Assembly (NCBI GenBank): GCA_027489135.1
Contig: JAIYAI010000780.1
Span: 1 to 6,128, forward strand
Direction of reading: 5' to 3'
From: Acetobacteraceae bacterium
GTDB taxonomy: Bacteria; Pseudomonadota; Alphaproteobacteria; Acetobacterales; Acetobacteraceae
DNA: 6,128 bases
Part shown: positions 1-5,579 of the stretch, piece after piece
Numbering within the stretch: position 1 is the stretch's first letter
Layout of the letters: each line of letters starts with the position of its first letter
Position numbers and translations under genes: made by a program
Notes under the pieces: model-generated
Database searches by the model: none
What the model saw: only the letters and a program-made list of their open reading frames with translations
Told to the model about the DNA's origin: nothing

Positions 1-343
1 CGAAGAAGTGCCAGCCCGAGACCATGAAGGCGATGATCGCCGGGAAGAAGAACAGCAGGTAGAGCACCAGGTCGAACCAGGCCTGCCGCCGCGGCGGGAA
101 GTTCCGGTACAGGAAGTCGCCCCGCACATGCGCGTTGCGGCTCAGCGCATAGGCGCCCGCCATCATGAACAGCGTGCCGTAGAGCATGTAGGAGACGTCG
201 TAGGCCCAGCTCGTCGGCGCGCGGAAGGCGTAGCGCGCGACGACCTCGTAGGTGACGACGCCCGTCAGCAGCACGATGCACCAGGCGAAGGCCTGGCCGA
301 CCAGCGTACTGAACCGATCGATGCCGAGAAGCAGTCGCTGCAT
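1..343 (-). CDS. TRAP transporter small permease subunit (DctQ type), partial
   Basis: This gene encodes the small membrane subunit of a tripartite (TRAP) secondary transporter, which links the periplasmic binding protein to the large permease in the inner membrane. Reading down from the ATG at 343-341 gives 114 residues before the window edge, so the C-terminus is missing. Hydrophobic helices lie near residues 15-36, 50-68 and 90-110. The HVRGD motif at 72-76, after the second helix, matches the HVRxD signature of the DctQ family (PF04290). A Shine-Dalgarno AGGA (plus-strand 352-355) sits 8 bases before the ATG, supporting this start. The gene follows the binding-protein gene by 82 bases in the same direction, the usual dctP-dctQ order, and a dctM-type gene is expected off the left edge. 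The substrate is unknown. The family call is firm; the third helix may be followed by a fourth outside the window. Confidence 0.93.
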   Translation of the reverse strand, partial: MQRLLLGIDRFSTLVGQAFAWCIVLLTGVVTYEVVARYAFRAPTSWAYDVSYMLYGTLFMMAGAYALSRNAHVRGDFLYRNFPPRRQAWFDLVLYLLFFFPAIIAFMVSGWHFF

Positions 344-384
344 CGGAAGGATCCTGGAAACGGGACGCCGCTATGCGCGCGACA

Positions 385-403
385 CCGCCGGTCCCCCCGG
401 CGG
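385..403 (-). promoter_or_regulatory. Hairpin between the binding-protein and small-permease genes
   Basis: CCGCCGG (385-391) and CCGGCGG (397-403) form a perfect 7-bp all-G/C stem with a 5-base loop. It lies in the 82-base gap between the TRAP binding-protein stop and the next start. No T-run follows on the minus strand, so it is unlikely to be a full terminator. A hairpin here could stabilise or partly terminate the mRNA so that the binding protein is made in excess over the membrane subunits, as is common in binding-protein-dependent transport operons. The stem is visible; the role is inference. Confidence 0.4.
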
Positions 404-425
404 CGCCGCGCGGAGGCGGGCCGGA

Positions 426-1562
426 TCAGCCCTGGCGGGCGAAGAAGTGGTTGTAGGAGAGCGCGGAGCTCGCCTCGTAGCGCAGGAAGAAGGTGGCGAC
501 GCGGCGGCACCATTCACGCTGGCTGTCGCAGACCTTCTTGAAGAAGGGCCCGTTGGCCGGCGAGGAATTGTCGGCCTCCAGCCGCTCCACCACCCGGTTC
601 CAGGCGGCGAGCTGCGCCTCGAGCACCGGCCGGGGCGTCGCGCGCACCTGCACGCCCTGGGTCTGCGCCATGGCGATCAGGTCGCGCGAGTAGCGGTCCT
701 GCAGCTTCCAGGACATGTCGGCCGAGGCTGCTTCCGACGCGTGGCGGATGACGTAGCGGTGCTCCTCCGGCAGGGCCTCGAACTTGCCCTTGTTGAACAG
801 CACCTCGAAGCTTTCCGTACGCTGGTGGAAGCTCTGGATCATGTAGACCTTGGCGACGTCGGGGAAGCCGAGGATGCGATCCGAGGAGGGGTTGTTGAAC
901 TCGGCGCCGTCGATGACGCCGCGCTCCAGCGCCGGGACGATCTCGCCGCCGGGCAGGGAGACGACGGCCGCGCCCATCTCCTGGAACAGGTCCGCCGCCA
1001 GGCCGACGGTGCGGTACTTCAGGCCGCGGATCTGCTCGGCGCGCTCGATGGGCTGCTTGAACCAGCCGAGCGGCTGGGTCGGCATCGGGCCGGTCTGGAA
1101 GCCGACGACGTTGACCTTCAGGATCTCGCCGACCAACTCGTTATAGAGCGCTTCGCCGCCGCCGTAGTAGTACCAGCCGAGCAGTTGGTTGGCGTCGCCG
1201 AACCAGGGCGGGGAGGTGCCGAACAGGCTGAAGGCCTTGTTCTTGCCGAACCAGTAGGCCGAGACGCCGTGGCCGCCGTCGAGCGTACCCGCGGAGACGG
1301 CGTCGAGCAGCTGGAAGGCCGGGACGACGGCGCCGGCGGCGAGCAGATCGAGCCGCAGGCGGCCACCGGCCATGCGGTTGACGCGGCTGACATAGTCCTG
1401 CGCGAATTCATGGAAGATGTCGCGCTGGGGCCAGGTGGACTGGAAGCGCAGCGTCGCGGTCTGGGCACGGCTGACCTGCGGGGTCGCCAGCACAGCGGCG
1501 CCGACGGCTGTGGCCTTGAGCAGGCCGCGGCGCGGGGGGCTCTGGACGGGGTAGGTCGACAT
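426..1562 (-). CDS. TRAP transporter substrate-binding protein (DctP type), Tat-exported
   Basis: This is the 378-residue periplasmic solute receptor of the TRAP system (PF03480, COG4663-like, the group containing TakP and the mannitol/chloroaromatic receptors). The N-terminus has a twin-arginine signal, RRGLLK at 11-16, then a hydrophobic stretch 17-28 and a likely cleavage site after SRA (31-33). Family landmarks include GRLRLDLLAAG (67-77), GLKYR (180-184), LPGGE (203-207) and AEFNNPSSD (220-228). In TakP the arginine of KYR contacts the carboxylate of the substrate, so an organic acid is likely; the exact substrate is unknown. Where TakP has Glu-Trp this protein has Glu221-Phe222. The ATG at 1562 is chosen because a GGAGGA (plus-strand 1571-1576) stands 8 bases upstream and the Tat motif follows directly. 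An in-frame start at 1652 would add 30 unrelated residues. Length is normal for the family (about 350-380). Confidence 0.94.
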   Translation of the reverse strand: MSTYPVQSPPRRGLLKATAVGAAVLATPQVSRAQTATLRFQSTWPQRDIFHEFAQDYVSRVNRMAGGRLRLDLLAAGAVVPAFQLLDAVSAGTLDGGHGVSAYWFGKNKAFSLFGTSPPWFGDANQLLGWYYYGGGEALYNELVGEILKVNVVGFQTGPMPTQPLGWFKQPIERAEQIRGLKYRTVGLAADLFQEMGAAVVSLPGGEIVPALERGVIDGAEFNNPSSDRILGFPDVAKVYMIQSFHQRTESFEVLFNKGKFEALPEEHRYVIRHASEAASADMSWKLQDRYSRDLIAMAQTQGVQVRATPRPVLEAQLAAWNRVVERLEADNSSPANGPFFKKVCDSQREWCRRVATFFLRYEASSALSYNHFFARQG

Positions 1563-1630
1563 GGGGCGCTTCCTCCGCTCTTGGCGCTCGCGACACGGCG
1601 AGGTGCTGCCGGCGCAAGGCGCGCCCATAA

Positions 1631-1648
1631 GGGCCGCCCGTGCGGCCC
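1631..1648 (-). terminator. Candidate terminator hairpin after the ferredoxin reductase gene
   Basis: GGGCCGC (1631-1637) and GCGGCCC (1642-1648) form a perfect 7-bp stem with a 4-base loop. It lies 40 bases beyond the reductase stop and about 70 bases before the TRAP binding-protein start, both on the minus strand. On the minus strand it is followed only by TTAT, so it is a weak intrinsic terminator at best. It would separate the reductase transcript from the transporter operon, but read-through is possible. The stem is seen directly; termination is inferred. Confidence 0.4.
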
Positions 1649-1688
1649 GCAATGGCTGAATCAGCGAGGCCTCTGGCGGATTCCCGCG

Positions 1689-2504
1689 CTATTTCGTAAC
1701 GAAAGCCTTCTCCAGCACATAGGTCCCGGGCTGGTTGTTCGACCCCTCGACGAAGCCGCGCCCTTCGAGCAGCGGCTTCATGTCGGCGTTGAACGCCTCC
1801 GATCCGCAGAGCATCACGCGGTCGGTCTCGGTCGAGAGCGGCGGCAGGCCGAGATCGGCGAAGATCCGCCCGGTCTCGATCAGCGTCGTGATCCGGCCCT
1901 GGGTCGGGAAGGCCTCGCGCGTCACCGACGGGTAATACAGCAGCTTGCCCTTCACGTATTCGCCGAGGAATTCGTGCTCGGGCAGCTCCTTCTCGATGAA
2001 GTCGCGGTAGGCAAGCTCGTCCACCTGGCGGACGGTATGGCAGACCACCACGCGCTCGAACTTCTCGAAGGTCTCGGGCTCGCGGATCAGCGACAGGAAG
2101 GGCGCGAGCCCGGTGCCGGTGGCGCAGAGGTAGAGCGTCTTTCCCGGCAGCAGGTTCTCGAGCAGCAGCGTGCCCGTTGGCTTCTTGTTGATCAGAACCG
2201 TGTCGCCGACGCGGATGTGCTGCAGGCGGGAGGTGAGGGGGCCGTCCTGCACCTTGATCGACAGGAACTCCAGCTCCTCGTCCCAGGGCGCGCTGACGAC
2301 CGAATAGGCACGCAGCAGCGGCTTGCCGTCCACCATCAGCCCGATCATGGCGAACTGCCCCGCGACGAAGCGGAAATGCGGGTCGCGCGTGCAGCGGAAG
2401 GAGAAGAGGCGGTCCGTCCAGTGATGCACCCAGGTCACCGACTCGCCGAAGAAGGCGGGCGGGATGGCGGGCTTCACGGTGGCGGCGGGGGCGGCGGCGT
2501 CCAT
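1689..2504 (-). CDS. fpr: Ferredoxin/flavodoxin-NADP+ reductase
   Basis: This cytoplasmic FAD enzyme moves electrons between NADP(H) and ferredoxin or flavodoxin, and in bacteria it supports reductive biosynthesis and oxidative-stress defence. The 271-residue product has the reductase FAD-binding beta-barrel first (about 20-115), with the RAYS flavin motif at 65-68. An NADP-binding domain follows, with CATGTGLAPFLSLIR (127-141) and MLCGSEAFNADM (231-242). The C-terminus VLEKAFVTK extends past the usual tyrosine end, as in the Rhodobacter/Azotobacter-type bacterial enzymes. The ATG at 2504 is preferred because AAGG lies 5 bases upstream. In-frame ATGs at 2516, 2543 and 2555 also exist; 2516 and 2543 have no clear ribosome site, while 2555 has an AAGG at similar spacing, so the N-terminus is uncertain by up to 17 residues. 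The gene is divergent from a GNAT gene. It stands alone, with a candidate hairpin terminator downstream. Confidence 0.93.
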   Translation of the reverse strand: MDAAAPAATVKPAIPPAFFGESVTWVHHWTDRLFSFRCTRDPHFRFVAGQFAMIGLMVDGKPLLRAYSVVSAPWDEELEFLSIKVQDGPLTSRLQHIRVGDTVLINKKPTGTLLLENLLPGKTLYLCATGTGLAPFLSLIREPETFEKFERVVVCHTVRQVDELAYRDFIEKELPEHEFLGEYVKGKLLYYPSVTREAFPTQGRITTLIETGRIFADLGLPPLSTETDRVMLCGSEAFNADMKPLLEGRGFVEGSNNQPGTYVLEKAFVTK

Positions 2505-2560
2505 GGCGGCCTTCATGCTGCGGTGCGGCGGGGGATGCAACATGAAGCCGCGCATTCCCG

Positions 2561-2578
2561 CCTTGCGCCAGGGCAAGG
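2561..2578. promoter_or_regulatory. Short dyad in the reductase/acetyltransferase divergent region
   Basis: CCTTGC (2561-2566) and GCAAGG (2573-2578) form a perfect 6-bp inverted repeat with a 6-base spacer. It lies roughly mid-way in the 114-base region between the divergent starts at 2504 and 2619. The position suits an operator for either gene. No convincing -35/-10 pair was found on either strand. A 6-bp arm in such G+C-rich DNA could arise by chance, so this is a weak candidate. Confidence 0.22.
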
Positions 2579-2618
2579 GCTCGGCGATTCCGGCCCTTCC
2601 CTGCCGCCGGAGACCGCC

Positions 2619-3350
2619 ATGCCCCCCGCTGATGCCGCGCCTGCTGCCCTCCCGCCGGGCGTGCCCGTCGATCCCGCGACCAACCCGCCCGTCGGGCCCC
2701 TGGTCGATGCCACGCCGCGACCGATTCCCGCCCGCATCCCGCATCGCGGGCGGTCCGTCGACCTCGAACCTCTGCACCCCCGCCATGCCGCGGAACTCTG
2801 GCAGGCGATGCAGGGGGAGGGGGCGGAGGCATCCTGGGCCTATCTCGGCTACGGCCCCTTCGCGTCGCAGGACGCGCTGGCAAAGCAGATCGGCGCCTTC
2901 GCCAGCCAGCACGACCCGATCTTCTGGGCGGTGCGGCCGCACCGCAGCGGCACCGCGGATGGGTGGCTGACGCTGATGGACATCCAGCCCGGCAACGCCG
3001 CGATCGAGATCGGCAACATCTGGTTCAGCCCGCGCATGCAGCGGACCCGGGCGGCGACGGAGGCGATGGTGCTGCTCATGCGGCACGCGATGGACGACCT
3101 GGGCTACCGGCGCCTGCTGTGGAAGTGCAACGCGCTGAACGCCCCGTCCCGTCGTGCGGCCACCCGGCTTGGCTTCACCTACGAGGGAACGCTCCGGGCC
3201 CACATGGTCGTGAAGGGCCGCCGCCGCGACACGGCGATGTTCTCCCTCCTGGGCGAGGAATGGCCGGCCCGCGCCGCGGCCTTCGACGCCTGGCTGTCGG
3301 ACGGCAATTTCGACACCGCCGGGCGCCCCCGCCGGCCACTCGGCGGTTGA
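2619..3350 (+). CDS. GNAT family N-acetyltransferase, RimJ/RimL type
   Basis: This 243-residue cytoplasmic protein is predicted to transfer an acetyl group from acetyl-CoA to an amine; the acceptor is not known. It belongs to the RimJ/RimL-like group (COG1670, PF13302). The first 45 residues are rich in proline and alanine and probably disordered, and the fold begins near RGRSVDLEPL (43-52). The central strand and CoA-binding loop are at 131-149 (IGNIWFSPRMQRTRAATEA); the glycine-rich RxxGxG loop of many GNATs is replaced by RMQRTRAA, as is usual in this subgroup. NAPSRRAATRLGF (174-186) and the final HMVVKGRRRDTAMFSLL (195-211) are the other landmarks. The ATG at 2619 has GGAG 6 bases upstream. 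The gene is divergent from the ferredoxin reductase and shows no obvious functional link to it. Members of this group are often encoded singly and remain of unknown substrate. Confidence 0.9.
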   Translation: MPPADAAPAALPPGVPVDPATNPPVGPLVDATPRPIPARIPHRGRSVDLEPLHPRHAAELWQAMQGEGAEASWAYLGYGPFASQDALAKQIGAFASQHDPIFWAVRPHRSGTADGWLTLMDIQPGNAAIEIGNIWFSPRMQRTRAATEAMVLLMRHAMDDLGYRRLLWKCNALNAPSRRAATRLGFTYEGTLRAHMVVKGRRRDTAMFSLLGEEWPARAAAFDAWLSDGNFDTAGRPRRPLGG

Positions 3351-3392
3351 GGCGATCGCCTTCGGTCACCGCCCGTTCGCGAAACCTCTTTT

Positions 3393-3412
3393 CCTGGCGG
3401 CCGGGTTTTGTT
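3393..3412 (+). terminator. Possible short intrinsic terminator after the RimJ/RimL-type gene
   Basis: CCTGG (3393-3397) can pair with CCGGG (3401-3405) over a 3-base loop, with one G-T pair, and is followed directly by TTTTGTT (3406-3412). It lies 43 bases past the acetyltransferase stop. The T-rich tail is the best in the window, but the 5-bp stem is short. The same AT-rich stretch could instead hold the promoter of the small gene at 3452. Confidence 0.3.
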
Positions 3413-3451
3413 AGATTGCCGACAGGTAACTCAAGGGAAAGGCGCGCCGCC

Positions 3452-3607
3452 ATGGTCGAAATGGGTCTGACGGAGGTTCTCGCCTGGGCGCTGATTGCGG
3501 CAGGTGGCACCTATTGGGCGTTCCTGTCGCGCGGCCTGCCCGCCGCCGCGGTGACTGCGACCCTCGCGGCGCTTGCGACCAAGTCGGTGCTGCTCGGGGT
3601 CGTCTGA
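3452..3607 (+). CDS. Small hypothetical membrane protein (51 residues)
   Basis: I do not recognise this protein. It is 51 residues long and strongly hydrophobic, with two likely membrane helices at about 6-24 and 29-50. A short turn (SRGLP, 26-30) joins them, giving a helical hairpin with few charged residues. Reality is supported by the purine-rich AAGGGAAAGG (3433-3442) ending 9 bases before the ATG, by a stop followed at once by a hairpin, and by the lack of any better gene in this stretch. A weak promoter may lie upstream (TTTTCC at 3389-3394, TAGATT at 3412-3417, 17-base spacer), but each hexamer matches consensus only partly. A second in-frame ATG at 3461 lacks a ribosome site. Small proteins of this kind are commonly regulators or stabilisers of larger membrane complexes, but no partner can be named here. 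Its flanking genes share no pathway. Confidence 0.62.
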   Translation: MVEMGLTEVLAWALIAAGGTYWAFLSRGLPAAAVTATLAALATKSVLLGVV

Positions 3608-3610
3608 GCC

Positions 3611-3631
3611 TGTCGCGTTACCAATGCGACA
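3611..3631 (+). promoter_or_regulatory. 21-base hairpin/dyad just after the small membrane gene
   Basis: TGTCGCGTT (3611-3619) pairs with AATGCGACA (3623-3631) over a 3-base loop, giving a 9-bp stem with a single G-T pair. It starts three bases after the stop at 3607. No T-run follows, so it may protect the 3' end of the mRNA or act as half of a tandem terminator with the hairpin at 3643. As DNA, TGTCGC-N9-GCGACA is also a good dyad and could be an operator for the downstream amidase gene. The pairing is visible; the role is open. Confidence 0.45.
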
Positions 3632-3642
3632 TCTCCGTGCAA

Positions 3643-3675
3643 GGGGCCAGGCGGCACAGCGGCCGCCCTGGTCCC
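3643..3675 (+). terminator. Strong second hairpin in the 3608-3803 gap
   Basis: Bases 3643-3655 pair with 3662-3675 in a stem of 13 pairs, with one G-T pair (3646/3672), one bulged base (3666) and a 6-base loop. It is the strongest predicted stem I found in the window and lies 36 bases past the small gene's stop. No T-run follows, so if it ends transcription it is not a classical intrinsic terminator. The rest of the 196-base gap before the amidase gene holds no convincing gene. Confidence 0.45.
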
Positions 3676-3803
3676 GGCATGGAGGCCACGGCGCATTGTG
3701 TTTTCCGTTGCCAGCAAGCACTCTCCGCGGGCGCCCGTCGCAGGCCGCGTCCGCGCTTTCCTGGGGATGACCCGGTCGATCGTCTTGCTGGAGTATCCGT
3801 CGG

Positions 3804-5012
3804 ATGCCTGAGAACCCTGCTGACCGGGTCGGCGCCTTCGTTCCCGGTCCCCGGGCCGCGATCGCGGGCAAAGCCGCGGGGCCGCTGTCCGGCCTCAGCT
3901 TCGCGGTCAAGGACCTCTACGATGTCGCCGGCTGGCCGACCACTTACGGCAACCCGGATTGGGGTCGGACCCACCCCGTGGCACCGAGCCACGCCATTGC
4001 GGTCGCCCAGCTTCTGGACGCCGGCGCGGCGCTCCAGGGCAAGACCAAGACCGTCGAACTCGCCTACGGCCTGACCGGCGAGAATGTCTGGCACGGCACA
4101 CCCACCAATCCCGCTGCCCCGGATCGCTTCCCGGGCGGCTCCTCCTGCGGATCGGCCGCTGCGGTGGCCGCTGGGCTCGTGGACTTTGCCATGGGCTCCG
4201 ATACCGGCGGCTCGGTGCGCATCCCCGCCAGCTATTGCGGCACCTTCGGCATCCGCCCGAGCTGGGGCGCGGTCAGCCTGACCGGCGCCTGTGCCCTGGG
4301 CCCCAGCTACGACACCGCCGGCTGGTTCGCTGCCCGCGCCGGCATCCTCGCGCGGGTCGGCGCGGTGCTGCTGCCCACGGTCGCGCCGGGATTAGCCGGC
4401 CTCGGCCTCGGCCCGCTGATCAAGGTGGACGAGGCCTGGGTGAACGCCACGCCCGCCACGGCCTGCGCGCTGGGGGCCGGGCTCGAGGCGGCGGAAGGGC
4501 TGCTGGGCAAGGCGCTGTCCCTGTCCCTCGCGCCGGAGGGGCTGCCCGCCCTGTACGAGCATTTCCGCTGCGCCCAGGCCGCCGAGGCCTGGTCGACCCT
4601 CGGCGGCTGGATCGAGGCGACGAACCCCGAATTCGGCCCAGGCGTGAAGGAGCGCTTCGCCGCGGCCAAGGCGATGGATCCGGCCAAGTCGGCCGCCGGA
4701 CGTGCCTTCCGCGATCAGTTCCGCGCCCGCATGCAGGCCCTGCTCGCGGGCGGCGCCGTGATGATCTACCCGACCTCGCCCGTTCCGGCGCCGAAGCTCG
4801 GCATCTCGCTCGATGCCCAGAACGCGGTGCGGGAGATGACCATGGGAGTCACCGCGATCTCCGGCCTCGCCGGGCTGCCGGAGGTGACGCTGCCCGCCGG
4901 TCGGGTCGAGGGGGCGCCGGTCGGCCTTTCCCTGGTGGCCGGTGCCGGGCGTGACCGCGCCCTGCTGGCGCTGGCGGAACGCCTGGCGGAGGCGCTCTCC
5001 CTGCCGGTCTGA
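3804..5012 (+). CDS. Amidase-signature hydrolase (AMI1-like subgroup)
   Basis: This 402-residue enzyme should hydrolyse a carboxamide to the acid and ammonia using the Ser-cisSer-Lys triad of the amidase signature family (PF01425, COG0154). The triad is complete: Lys36 in AVKDLYD, the cis-serine Ser113 in GGSSCGS (111-117), and the nucleophile Ser137 in GSDTGGSVRIPA (131-142). The short length, the early catalytic lysine and the words TGENVWHGTPTNP (91-103) and PASYCG (141-146) place it with the compact AMI1-like amidases. Plant AMI1 of this group cleaves indole-3-acetamide; the substrate here is unknown. The Cys115 inside the signature loop, where Ser or Gly is commoner, is a small oddity. 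There is no signal peptide, so it is cytoplasmic. GGAG (3790-3793) lies 10 bases before the ATG. The next gene follows after 45 bases and may share its transcript. Confidence 0.92.
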   Translation: MPENPADRVGAFVPGPRAAIAGKAAGPLSGLSFAVKDLYDVAGWPTTYGNPDWGRTHPVAPSHAIAVAQLLDAGAALQGKTKTVELAYGLTGENVWHGTPTNPAAPDRFPGGSSCGSAAAVAAGLVDFAMGSDTGGSVRIPASYCGTFGIRPSWGAVSLTGACALGPSYDTAGWFAARAGILARVGAVLLPTVAPGLAGLGLGPLIKVDEAWVNATPATACALGAGLEAAEGLLGKALSLSLAPEGLPALYEHFRCAQAAEAWSTLGGWIEATNPEFGPGVKERFAAAKAMDPAKSAAGRAFRDQFRARMQALLAGGAVMIYPTSPVPAPKLGISLDAQNAVREMTMGVTAISGLAGLPEVTLPAGRVEGAPVGLSLVAGAGRDRALLALAERLAEALSLPV

Positions 5013-5057
5013 CGGGCGGGGTTGCCGGCCCTGCCGGACGGGCGATACGCAGGGACC

Positions 5058-5579
5058 ATGCAGATCCGCGACGCCGCCCCGGCCGACCTGCCGGCGATCA
5101 CCGCCATCTATGCCCACCACGTGCTCTACGGCACCGGCACCTTCGAGGAGGAACCGCCGCCGGAGGCCGAGATGGCGACCCGCATGGCCAAGGTGCAGGG
5201 CAAGGGCTGGCCCTGGCTCGTCGCCGTCGAGGATGACGGGCAGATCGTCGGCTATGCCTATGCCGCGCAGTTCCGCGACCGCTCCGCCTACCGCTTCGCG
5301 GGCGAGGACAGCGTCTATGTGCGTGACGACCAGCGCGGGCAGGGGGTGGGCAAGGCGCTGGTCGCCGCGCTGCTCGACCGCGCCGAGGCCTGCGGCTTCC
5401 GGCAGATGTTCGCGGTGATCGGCGATTCGGAGAATGTCGGCTCGATCGGCCTGCACGTGGCGCTGGGCTTCCGCCAGGTCGGCGTGCTGAAGGCGGCGGG
5501 GGTGAAGTTCGGCCGCTGGGTGGACGTGGTCTTCATGCAGCGTCCCGTCGGGACCGGCGACCGGGACGTGCCGGGTTAG
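5058..5579 (+). CDS. GNAT N-acetyltransferase, phosphinothricin acetyltransferase-like
   Basis: This 173-residue enzyme resembles the PAT/MddA (YncA) group, which acetylate the amino group of methionine sulfone, methionine sulfoximine or phosphinothricin. Which of these is the true substrate cannot be read from sequence. The start MQIRDAAPADLPAITAIYAHH is typical of the group. TGTFEEEPP (26-34) is the substrate-side loop and EDSVYVRDDQRGQGVGKALV (83-102) contains the acetyl-CoA loop, with R93-G-Q-G-V-G98. SENVGSIGLHVALGFRQVG (124-142) is the second conserved block. The ATG at 5058 fits the family start. An in-frame TTG at 5022 would add 12 atypical residues. The ribosome site is poor (AGGG only 3 bases away), which suggests coupling to the upstream amidase gene 45 bases before. 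About ten extra residues follow the usual end, and the stop overlaps that of the convergent neighbour. Confidence 0.92.
   Translation: MQIRDAAPADLPAITAIYAHHVLYGTGTFEEEPPPEAEMATRMAKVQGKGWPWLVAVEDDGQIVGYAYAAQFRDRSAYRFAGEDSVYVRDDQRGQGVGKALVAALLDRAEACGFRQMFAVIGDSENVGSIGLHVALGFRQVGVLKAAGVKFGRWVDVVFMQRPVGTGDRDVPG
5541..5568. repeat. Inverted repeat at the convergent gene end
   Basis: CGTCCCG (5541-5547) and CGGGACG (5562-5568) form a perfect 7-bp inverted repeat with a 14-base loop. A second copy of GGGAC at 5550-5554 allows a competing smaller hairpin with GTCCC at 5542-5546. It is inside the last codons of the acetyltransferase gene, just before the overlapping stops. Because the two convergent genes leave no space between them, a terminator would have to be in coding sequence, and this is the only candidate on the plus strand. 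No T-run follows. Confidence 0.28.

Noticed and set aside
1611..1620. The 10-mer GCCTTGCGCC on the minus strand upstream of the TRAP receptor, repeated on the plus strand at 2560-2569 in the reductase/acetyltransferase gap.
   Set aside because: Ten-base repeats are expected by chance many times in a G+C-rich window this long, and the flanking bases do not match.
1408..2883. A 491-codon minus-strand frame overlapping the reductase and TRAP receptor genes.
   Set aside because: The translation is low-complexity Arg/Ala/Pro with no domain, and it is out of frame with two clear genes on the same strand.
1689..3203. An N-terminally extended ferredoxin reductase reaching back to 3203.
   Set aside because: The extra 230 or so residues are antisense to the acetyltransferase gene and unlike any reductase. 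The family start fits the ATGs at 2504-2555.
252..3350. A 1032-codon open frame on the plus strand that spans the TRAP receptor and reductase genes and ends with the acetyltransferase.
   Set aside because: Everything before 2619 is antisense to two well-supported minus-strand genes and has the Arg/Gly/Ala-rich composition of a G+C-rich shadow frame. Only the part from 2619 has family motifs and a ribosome site.
3351..3360. The palindrome GGCGATCGCC directly after the acetyltransferase stop, which contains the HIP1-like octamer GCGATCGC.
   Set aside because: It occurs once, has no loop for an RNA hairpin and is an easy chance product in G+C-rich DNA. HIP1 is a cyanobacterial feature.
3514..4074. 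Frames in the gap before the amidase gene that could suggest an extra gene.
   Set aside because: They overlap the amidase start out of frame, lack a ribosome site and give Arg/Pro-rich sequence without motifs.
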